Positions 46,138-54,013 of a stretch of 64,000 nt of DNA are shown in pieces. Both the position numbers and the translations under genes were made by a program. The notes beneath the pieces were generated by a model, which was not told the origin of the DNA, ran no database searches, and saw only the letters and a program-made list of their open reading frames with translations. Source of the stretch: JAMZMI01 sp963848175 (GTDB lineage: Bacteria > Bacteroidota > Bacteroidia > Cytophagales > Cyclobacteriaceae); the NCBI GenBank assembly GCA_963848175.1, contig CAWKCO010000012.1:434001-498000 (forward strand). The letters are read 5' to 3'. Each line of letters begins with the position of its first letter. Position 1 is the first letter of the stretch.

Positions 46138-46439
46138 AGAGGTCTACTTTTTACAAATGGTTTGCTTTCTGACTCAAAATGATATTATAGGCATTTTGAG
46201 TAGGCTATCCTTTGTTCACCTAAAAAGGAACAAAGGATAGCTTTATTCTTCCTCCTATTGAATGACCCGCGAGTGCAACACAAAACTGGTTTTTGAAATC
46301 AAGGTGCTCTTTCGCTCTTTTCAACATTTCCTTCAACTTTCCATTCGTTCCTTTCGACCTCCATTCTGTGCAACTGGGCTGGAAAGCTCAAAATAAGATT
46401 GGCACATCATCGACTTTAGTAGAAAATATCAACAAATCG
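46138..46439 (+). other. Spacer inside the EPS operon with two perfect hairpins
   Basis: About 300 bases. ACTCAAAATG pairs with CATTTTGAGT at 46172-46201. A second stem follows at once (46204-46241, listed separately). An open frame continues upstream of the TolC-like start, but is not protein-like. Confidence 0.6.
46204..46250 (+). terminator. Terminator or attenuator inside the EPS operon
   Basis: GCTATCCTTTGTTC and GAACAAAGGATAGC form a perfect 14-bp stem around ACCTAAAAAG, followed by TTTATTCTT. It divides the operon after the LruC gene. Transcription of the downstream genes would need read-through, antitermination or a new promoter. Confidence 0.75.
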
Positions 46440-47183
46440 ATGAAAAGAATACAGCTAAAAGAACAGTTACCTCACTCCTTACTTGTCGCAATCTTTTGCT
46501 TCATGCAGCTAGTCAGCCTTGGCCATTCTTCTGACTCTACAAGTACTACAGAGAATCGAAAAGAATTGGAGCGTGTGAAGGCGCTACTTCTCAGTGAATC
46601 AAAACTTGATTCTATGGTAGAAAAGGTGCTAAAGGCCTCTTACCAAATTCGTCTTGGCGAAGCAATGGTATCACAATCTCAATATGCGCTGAAACAAGAA
46701 AATAAAAATTGGATGCGCTCTCTCAACTTTGGAGTTAATCTTTTTGGCTATAGCATCACTCCTACCTCCCAGGATATAGGTAGTACAGCTCAGGTATCAA
46801 TGCTCTCAAATGCCAGTTTGACGCTTTTGATCAACCCTTATGAGATATTGAGTCAAGGCAACAGATCAAAAAAGGCTCAAGAAGAGGTACGCATCAAAGA
46901 GCTCACTCTGGAAGATAATAGAAGACAAATCAAAATTTACGCCATTGGTAAGTTCTTAGAATATCATGAAGCATTGGAGTCTTATATCATCTACGAAAAT
47001 CAGCTGATGATATCAGAAGAATCCAAACATATAGCCGATGAGCACTTCAAGCAAGGGAGAATTTCTAACAATGAATATAATCTGGTGCTCCAGGGAGTAA
47101 TGAAGAGCAAACAAGATTTGCTAAAAGCGGAAGGTCGGGTCTTGAAATTGAAATATGAGATTGAATTATTAATGGCTCAATAA
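46440..47183 (+). CDS. TolC-like outer membrane efflux/export protein (short)
   Basis: A 247-residue exported protein. The N-terminal hydrophobic segment SLLVAIFCFMQLVSLGHS acts as a signal. The rest is mainly long helices (SQYALKQENKNWMRSLNFGV, IKIYAIGKFLEYHEALESYI, ADEHFKQGRISNNEYNLVLQ, KAEGRVLKLKYEIELLMAQ) like one half of a TolC repeat. At about 250 residues it is half the usual TolC length. It lies directly before the Wzz gene (one-base overlap), so it may be a helical periplasmic partner of polysaccharide export in place of Wza. The ATG at 46440 is chosen because it begins the signal. Confidence 0.7.
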   Translation: MKRIQLKEQLPHSLLVAIFCFMQLVSLGHSSDSTSTTENRKELERVKALLLSESKLDSMVEKVLKASYQIRLGEAMVSQSQYALKQENKNWMRSLNFGVNLFGYSITPTSQDIGSTAQVSMLSNASLTLLINPYEILSQGNRSKKAQEEVRIKELTLEDNRRQIKIYAIGKFLEYHEALESYIIYENQLMISEESKHIADEHFKQGRISNNEYNLVLQGVMKSKQDLLKAEGRVLKLKYEIELLMAQ

Positions 47184-49241
47184 TGGAACACTTCACTCAA
47201 ATACTGCGACTATTAATAAAGAACTGGATCTGGTTGATCGTTCTTCCTATCTGCTCCATGGTAATGCTTTGGTCACTGACTAAAAAGCAACCCAACAAGT
47301 ATCAGGTTGAATCTAAATTTCTTATTGACTTTGATGGTAAAAGTACCAGCGTAAGTGGTGAAAAGCTTAGCCAACAACAGATTTATACTGAATTTCAAAA
47401 TACGCTTGAAATCATCAAATCGAAAAAGCTGATTGAAAAGCTTAAAATCAAAATTGCAGAGGAAAGTATCAACAACAAATCGGACTTATTCCCATACGCT
47501 TGGGACGCCAGTAATCAAGAGCAGGTTTTACAACTTGTCGATGATATTCTATCCAATAGAAAAGCGCCTTATCTAGGCAATAGCGATGCTGCTAAAGAGA
47601 TTCTAGCCTTTTTCGATTTTCACAAAATTTCCACGAATGCCATTCTGGATGCGATCGACACAAGAAAGGTAAATAGCTCCGATTTTTTGAAAATAACCAT
47701 TGTATATGATCATCCTGGTAAAACCTATTATTTCAGCAATCTCCTGAATGAACTGATGGTAGAGGAAATTGAGCATATCAGCGTCAAAAATATTGGAAAG
47801 CAAAAAGCCGTCATAGAAGAACTCGTGAGAAGATCCAAATTGGAATTGTCGATCAAAATGAAAGAGCTCGAAAACCTAAAGGTGAATAACAACATCATCA
47901 ATCTGGATGAGCATACTAAAGCCATTGTAACCTATTTGGTGGAGTTGGAAGGCACCAGAGCCCACTTATTGATAAAAATCGCCTCGGCAAAATCGGGCGA
48001 GGCTTCTATCGAAAAAGGTATAAAAGAAGATCAATTCACTAAATCTACAATTGAAGAGAATAAAAAATTTATTGGGAAGAAAGAAGAATTGTACACCGCT
48101 CAGGATGTGAAACTCTCTCATTTACAAGATGGCATCAACATCGAGGATATACTGAGTCAACAAAGAGTAATCAAAGAAAATCAACTTGGAATAATCTCTA
48201 ATCTGAATGAACTCAGCAACAACGCAGTGTATGACCCAGGGCTTATTCATACTGATTTAACAATGAAATATATCGATCACAAGATTAATGTGAATCGACT
48301 AGAGCAAGAAGTGAAGGTAGTGAATGCAGAAATAGAACGCGTGAAGCAATATTCTAAGAAATTCGCGCCATTTGAATCCAGTATTTCTACCTTGAGAGAT
48401 GAAATTTCTACCGCACAAAAGACATACCTTCTCTTTTTGAATAAACTCAATATGTCGGAATCTATGGAATTAGGAGCGTCTAGTAGTAAATTGGAGTTGG
48501 TCGATTACCCAGAGTTTCCTAAAAAGCCGCTACCTTCTAAAAAGGTAATAATTATCGGTGCTGGTGGGGTGGCTGTTTTTGTTTTGTTGTCAGCCTTTAT
48601 CATTATCTTCTATCTGTTGGACAACAGCATAAAGGACGTGAGTACTTTCGAAAGAAGAATGGAGTCAAATGTGGTTGCCGCTTTTCCTGTCATTCCTGTA
48701 AAGTCAAGCGATGAGATTCTCTGCAAAGCTATTGATCTGATTAGACATGAAGAACTCAAGAAGCTACTTAAAGCAATTGGTGAGAGTAAAATGATAGCCA
48801 TCAATAGCCTGACGGCAAATGATGATGCAAGTAATATCATTGAATGCTTAAAAGAACATTGGTCGGCACATGAGAAAGGTTTCTGTGTTACAGGTTACAG
48901 GCACAGATCAAGAAATTGTCCGTCAGATAAGTGAGGCCGGTATTGATTGTGATAGAGTGATACTCACGTCTAGTCCACTTCAGTTTTCTAACGATGGAAT
49001 AATCGTAGCTGAACATGCTGACTGTAGCTTCTTACAGTTTTCATTAGGGAGAGTGAAATCTCCAGTAGATGAGCGAGTTATGCTCAATTATAAAGCACAA
49101 AAAACAAATTTCCAGGGGGTAGTATTAAACAATTTCCTTCCTGAATACATGGATTCATACCTTGGGGAGATTCCAAAAAAGAGAAACAAATTTCGCTTAA
49201 TCATTAAAAAAATCTTAAATAGAGAGATGTCATGGAATTAA
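47183..49241 (+). CDS. Wzz/GumC-type chain-length protein with degenerate BY-kinase domain, frameshifted near 48878
   Basis: About 685 residues. There is an N-terminal membrane helix (WIWLIVLPICSMVMLWSL), then a Wzz domain with a long coiled coil between residues 200 and 420. The proline motif PEFPKKPLPSKK and a second helix (VIIIGAGGVAVFVLLSAFII) follow. The tail has the outline of a bacterial tyrosine kinase (IAINSLTANDD, then VSVLQVTGTD, ILTSSPLQFSNDGIIVAEHA, VLNNFLPEYMDSYLGEIPKK). The P-loop GEGKST is absent (DDASN). The frame changes near the AAAGG at 48878. It likely sets polymer length without kinase activity. Confidence 0.8.
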
Positions 49242-50401
49242 TATTACAAATACTCGCTGGACTACTACTATTTTTTGTGTTCTACACATTCATTATGGTT
49301 ATTGCTGGGTCATTTTACAAAGTAAAACGACCAGTAAATAGTGGTAAAAGTGAACTCCCAACCATCAAGGTTATTCTGCCAGCTTATAAGCCTGATCGTA
49401 TATTTTTGACAGTCCTAGAGCAGCTAAAAAAGGCTATTTCCAACCACCAAATTGAAGTACTTATCCTCTATCAAAATGCAGATAAACAGTTGGTTGCAGA
49501 TGCATCGAAGTTTGGTTTTCCTTATGTAGAGCGCAGTTTCGATCACCTTCCAGGAAACAGTTATCATCATGCTTTGAAGTATCTGGCAGATCACCACATT
49601 GACGTGGAGGATACAGACAAAGTGATGATTCTAGATAAGGACAATATCATACAAACGGATTTTTTTGAAAGACTAAGTGAATTACCCGTGGATAAATATT
49701 CTATTATACAAGCGGTAAGAAAGGCGATTAAGACCGGAAAGGGGCTTCAGGTTTTTGATGCCATATCAGAGAGATACAATGACATGATGTTGCGCAGAGG
49801 AAAATGCGTATTTGGTGGGACTTTAGAAATCAGTGGAAGTGCGGCACTTATCAACGCTTCACTTTTTATAGACGCGATTCATAGACTAGACCCCAAAGCT
49901 CCTGGATTTGATAAGAATTTCATGGTTAACCTATTGACAAATGATGAGCGCTTAAATACGGCATTTGATGACAGCTTGGTGGTGTTTGAAGAAAAAACAG
50001 CTGACACACAGAACTATCAATCACAAAGGCTCCGCTGGTTTGGCGAGCAATATTTCAATGCATTGTTTCACTTCAAGTTGTTGTTAAAATCAGCTCTTTT
50101 AGAGGGAAAATGGCGTTGCTTGGATTATTGGCTTACATTGGTTAGACCCCCAAGGTCAATCCAATTGGTGGCTTCATTTCTCTTGGTCGTCATAGATCTA
50201 TTCGACACTGAGTTATCTTGGATTTCACTTCCTTTTTTACTAAGTTCCATATCGTTGGCGTTAGTTGCAAGCCCTATAATTGATAGAAATAATTTTAAGA
50301 GCCTTTTTGTGGGAATACCAAAAATATTCATCAGCAATTTATCAACTTCCATTTCTTGTCTTAAGGAAAAATACCTCGGCAAGTTTATTCACACGAGATG
50401 A
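49232..50401 (+). CDS. Membrane GT2-family glycosyltransferase
   Basis: A 389-residue protein. There is an N-terminal membrane helix (ILQILAGLLLFFVFYTFIMV), then a GT2 fold with KVILPAYKPDRIFLTVLEQL. The nucleotide-sugar site is VMILDKDNII (DxD-like). CVFGGTLEISGSAALIN is the acceptor region, and YQSQRLRWFGEQYF is a QxxRW-type motif of processive enzymes. Two or three C-terminal helices follow. It probably adds or polymerises a sugar on the cytoplasmic side. It overlaps the Wzz gene by 10 bases and the Wzy gene by 4. Confidence 0.85.
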   Translation: MELILQILAGLLLFFVFYTFIMVIAGSFYKVKRPVNSGKSELPTIKVILPAYKPDRIFLTVLEQLKKAISNHQIEVLILYQNADKQLVADASKFGFPYVERSFDHLPGNSYHHALKYLADHHIDVEDTDKVMILDKDNIIQTDFFERLSELPVDKYSIIQAVRKAIKTGKGLQVFDAISERYNDMMLRRGKCVFGGTLEISGSAALINASLFIDAIHRLDPKAPGFDKNFMVNLLTNDERLNTAFDDSLVVFEEKTADTQNYQSQRLRWFGEQYFNALFHFKLLLKSALLEGKWRCLDYWLTLVRPPRSIQLVASFLLVVIDLFDTELSWISLPFLLSSISLALVASPIIDRNNFKSLFVGIPKIFISNLSTSISCLKEKYLGKFIHTR

Positions 50402-51861
50402 AGATAACATCCATCTATACCAAAACCAATTATCGCAAAATAAGCGAAGCTCTCATGCAAGGCAATGCCTTGAAAAGCTGGCCTAAAGCATTGATTATGG
50501 TATCGATTATGCTGCTTGTTACGGGTGCGGTATATATGGGCGGTTTTAAAGTAGCCATACTAAGTATTATAGCGTGCGTGGCAGCACCAATAGTCTTGGC
50601 TACCATTTGGAAAACTAAGATTGGTATCTACATTTTAGTTACAGTTTCCTTCTTTTTGAGTGTTGCACTACGCCTCATCCCACAACTCCCAATGGGAATG
50701 TCAATCGATATTTTGGTGCTTTTGATGATCGTGGGAAAGGGATATCAGTTCCAATTCAACCGCGACTGGTCTCCTTTGAAAAGTCCACTTACGACAGTTC
50801 TTGTGGTTTGGATAGTCTATAATTTGTCGCAGATCGTCAATCCGTGGGCAGGATCGCGGGCTGCTTGGTTTTATGTAATCAGACCGGCCGTTGGATATTT
50901 GATGCTCTACTTCATGATTTGGGATTCAGTAAAGAGCACCTCTCAAGCCAAAAGCATATTTGATTACATTCTTTTCCTTGCATTTCTGGCGGGCTTATGG
51001 GGTATCTATCAGTCCTTCTTCGGCTATTTTGATTGGGAGATGCAATACATTCTCAGAAATGATACCGTACACCTTGTCTTCAATGATGGACGATGGAGAA
51101 GTTTTGGGCCAATCGGAAGTCCTGCACAATATGGCATTGTGATGGCAATTATGTGCTGCATGGCATTGAATTACGCCTTTAAAGTAAAGGGCTTTATAAA
51201 AATTGCTTGGTACTTATTGGTGTCAATCGTTTGCTTATTGGCCATGACCTACTCAGGCACCAGGGCTTCATTTGTCATTCTTCCTATTTTCTATTTTGCC
51301 AAAGTGTTCATCAGTAGAAACAGAAAACTCTATTACTCTATCGTCTTTATGGTTCTTGGATTGGTAGTTTTAGCCACTATTCCTACCAACAACTACCAAA
51401 TCCTTCGTATTCAATCGGTTTTTAAAGCCTCGGAAGATAAATCATTCCAAACCCGATCGGCCAATCGGAAAATGATTACACCGTGGATCATCAAACATCC
51501 TATTGGTGGCGGCCTAGGGAGTACTGGCACGTGGGGTCAACGTTTCTCGCCAGGTACTTTTCTTGCCAATTTTCCTCCTGATTCTGGCATTATACGTGTT
51601 GCCGTGGAGTTGGGCTGGATCGGTCTGATCATCTTTTTATCCATTTATGGTATTGCTTTCTTAAGAGGGGTACAAGGCCTCTGGAAAATGGAAAACCAAT
51701 CAAATAAAGCAGTGGTAGAGAGTATTATATGCATTCTTCCTGCTTTGGTAGTTGTGGAATTAGGACAGGAAGTGGTGGGGGTATTTCCTATGAGCCTGCT
51801 TTTTTGGGCGCTTTTAGCCATCCTTTTTAGTACGATTAGATATGATAAAAATGAAGCTTAG
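50398..51861 (+). CDS. O-antigen ligase / Wzy-type polymerase
   Basis: A 487-residue protein with about 12 membrane helices and a large periplasmic loop near residues 340-410. The Wzy_C core is visible: MTYSGTRASFVILPIFYFAK followed by the loop KHPIGGGLGSTGTWGQRFSP. Its start overlaps the previous stop by 4 bases (ATGA). In Wzx/Wzy systems such proteins polymerise undecaprenyl-linked repeat units in the periplasm. In this locus that fits, as a flippase and a Wzz protein are adjacent. Confidence 0.85.
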   Translation: MKITSIYTKTNYRKISEALMQGNALKSWPKALIMVSIMLLVTGAVYMGGFKVAILSIIACVAAPIVLATIWKTKIGIYILVTVSFFLSVALRLIPQLPMGMSIDILVLLMIVGKGYQFQFNRDWSPLKSPLTTVLVVWIVYNLSQIVNPWAGSRAAWFYVIRPAVGYLMLYFMIWDSVKSTSQAKSIFDYILFLAFLAGLWGIYQSFFGYFDWEMQYILRNDTVHLVFNDGRWRSFGPIGSPAQYGIVMAIMCCMALNYAFKVKGFIKIAWYLLVSIVCLLAMTYSGTRASFVILPIFYFAKVFISRNRKLYYSIVFMVLGLVVLATIPTNNYQILRIQSVFKASEDKSFQTRSANRKMITPWIIKHPIGGGLGSTGTWGQRFSPGTFLANFPPDSGIIRVAVELGWIGLIIFLSIYGIAFLRGVQGLWKMENQSNKAVVESIICILPALVVVELGQEVVGVFPMSLLFWALLAILFSTIRYDKNEA

Positions 51862-52942
51862 TTTAGTTACAGACCATCATTTAAATTCAGGAATTGGTAG
51901 ATATAGTTTGGAACTATCCAAAGCGCTGATCAAGCAATCTCATGAGGTTCGTCTTCATACACCGTATAAAGAAAATGGTGATGATGTGTTGTTTCATGAG
52001 ACTTATGATTGGATCAGCAAGATTAGGTACAAGTCACTGAGAGATTTGCATCCCTACCTGCTCCCCTATTTTATTGCTGCGCAAATATTGGGTCAACGTT
52101 CGGATGTCTATCATGCGCATTGGTTCATGGCAGGACTTGGTCTCTTGAAAGCCCATAAAAAAAGAGTGGTCGTAACAATGCACGATGTTTCCTTACTCCA
52201 CGAAAAGGAAAAAACCGGAAAATTCACAAACTACTACGAAAAGAGCCTCAATAGTTTCAAAACAAAAGAACTTCCCATCATCGTCGTTTCCAATCAGGCA
52301 AAAGTGGATGCGCTTCAATACGCTGGACTTTCTGAAAGTCAAGTTCACGCCATCCCAAACGGAATCAATTTTGAGCAGTTCTTTCCGCTTGAGAAAAGTG
52401 CTGATGAGGATATTTTCAAGATCGTTTACGCGGGAGGTCTGAGCCCAAGAAAGAATCTGACTTTACTTTTAGAAGCGTGCAAGATTTTAGAAGATCGCAA
52501 AATCGACTATAAACTAGAAATAGCAGGAAATCATCCTGATGCGACTCCATATCCACACCTTGCCCAGTCGTTGAATTTAAAGCATGTTCACTTTGTCGGG
52601 TTTATTCCCGATGAGCAAATGAACGCGTTCTACAACGCTGCAGATCTGATGGTGTATACTTCTAAATATGAAGGTTTTGGATTTGCGCCTTTGGAGGCCA
52701 TGGCCTCAGGCGTGCCAGTGATCTCTACCAAGGGCGGTTCATTAGATGAAATTTCTGGCGGTGGTGCACACATGATCAGTGATGATCCAGAAGAACTGGC
52801 CACTGCCATTCAGCATTATATTTCTAGCGAAAATGATCGTTCCGTACTTGCTGCTAAGGGCAATCTCTGGGTGCAGCAATATACTTGGGACAAAACAGCA
52901 ACTCTTACATCAAATCTTTACCAAAAAGTAGCCGCATTATGA
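51842..52942 (+). CDS. GT4-family glycosyltransferase
   Basis: A 366-residue retaining glycosyltransferase of GT4 type. The N-terminal acceptor domain begins MKLSLVTDHHLNSGIGRYSL. The C-terminal domain has AIPNGINFEQF, YAGGLSPRKNLTLLLEA and the EX7E motif in SKYEGFGFAPLEAMASGVPV. It acts at the inner membrane cytoplasmic face on lipid-linked intermediates. It overlaps the Wzy gene by 20 bases. An ATG nine bases further in is also possible as start. Confidence 0.9.
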   Translation: MIKMKLSLVTDHHLNSGIGRYSLELSKALIKQSHEVRLHTPYKENGDDVLFHETYDWISKIRYKSLRDLHPYLLPYFIAAQILGQRSDVYHAHWFMAGLGLLKAHKKRVVVTMHDVSLLHEKEKTGKFTNYYEKSLNSFKTKELPIIVVSNQAKVDALQYAGLSESQVHAIPNGINFEQFFPLEKSADEDIFKIVYAGGLSPRKNLTLLLEACKILEDRKIDYKLEIAGNHPDATPYPHLAQSLNLKHVHFVGFIPDEQMNAFYNAADLMVYTSKYEGFGFAPLEAMASGVPVISTKGGSLDEISGGGAHMISDDPEELATAIQHYISSENDRSVLAAKGNLWVQQYTWDKTATLTSNLYQKVAAL

Positions 52943-54003
52943 AAGTAGCCATTGCTTCCACACTCAGCAGAAACTGCGGAATAGGACAATACACAGAGCA
53001 TTTGACCAAATGTCTCTCTACCAAAGTGGATCAAATCATCACTTTGCGTAAGGGAGATGCAGACAATGAGCATTTTTTGACGTATCCATACCGTTCATTT
53101 CGATCGCTTCAACATCATGTTGCGCCCTACTATTTGCACAAAGCTGTGAAAAAACTGCAAGCTGACATTTGGCATGCCGATAGTGTAGGCGCATATCTAG
53201 CATTGGAATGGGCCAAGGTCAAATGCCCAAAGATCGTTACCGCGCATGATGCGATCCCATTTTACTATTCAGGCAAAAAATCAGATTTTCTGGTTTACAA
53301 GTACCAATTGAAGCAGGCTGTCAAACATGCGAAATACTTGATCGTGGTATCAGAAGCAGCAAAGCAGGATTTCATTTCGAAAACGGGAATAGACGCCAGC
53401 CGAGTAATCGCCATCCCCAATGGATTGAACCTTACGGAATTTAATCACATCGAGAAAGCGAAGGAAAATGAGGTATTCACCATCAGATACCTGGGCGGAC
53501 TTGGGGCAAAGCACAAAAATGTTTCTCTACTTCTAAATACCGCTAGTATTTTAGAAGAAAAGGGCGTGATATTCAAAATGGAGCTTGGAGGGTATATTCC
53601 AGAAAACTTCTTTTTGAAGGATTTAGCTCGATCATTGAAGCTTACATCGGTTAGTTTTCCCGGCTTTATAGCAGATGAGGACAAACCACAATTTTTGGCA
53701 GATGCTGATCTGTTTGCCTATCCAAGTTTGATGGAAGGATTTGGTTTTCCTCCTATGGAAGCCATGGCTAGCGGTACGGCCGTATTGGCCACCAATATTC
53801 CAGTATTCAAAGAATTGCTCGGTGATAGTGCATACTTAACATCACCAACTCCTCAAGCTTTTGCTGATGCAATCCTTGATTTAATGCAATCACGCGATCG
53901 TAAGGAAGAATTGGCGGAGCTGGGAAAAAATCATGTGAAGCAATACACCTGGGAAAAAGCTGCTGAGCTGACACTGGAAGTGTATCAAAAAGCAATGGCC
54001 TAA
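52939..54003 (+). CDS. GT4-family glycosyltransferase (second)
   Basis: A 354-residue GT4 enzyme, paralogous to the one before it. It opens MKVAIASTLSRNCGIGQYTE and carries AIPNGLNLTEF, YLGGLGAKHKNVSLLLNTA and the EX7E motif SLMEGFGFPPMEAMASGTAV. I start it at 52939, where the ATGA overlap with the previous stop and the protein family agree. An in-frame upstream start at 52885 would run far into the previous gene. The two GT4 genes look like a tandem duplication that diverged to different donors or linkages. Confidence 0.9.
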   Translation: MKVAIASTLSRNCGIGQYTEHLTKCLSTKVDQIITLRKGDADNEHFLTYPYRSFRSLQHHVAPYYLHKAVKKLQADIWHADSVGAYLALEWAKVKCPKIVTAHDAIPFYYSGKKSDFLVYKYQLKQAVKHAKYLIVVSEAAKQDFISKTGIDASRVIAIPNGLNLTEFNHIEKAKENEVFTIRYLGGLGAKHKNVSLLLNTASILEEKGVIFKMELGGYIPENFFLKDLARSLKLTSVSFPGFIADEDKPQFLADADLFAYPSLMEGFGFPPMEAMASGTAVLATNIPVFKELLGDSAYLTSPTPQAFADAILDLMQSRDRKEELAELGKNHVKQYTWEKAAELTLEVYQKAMA

Positions 54004-54013
54004 ATGATTTGCA

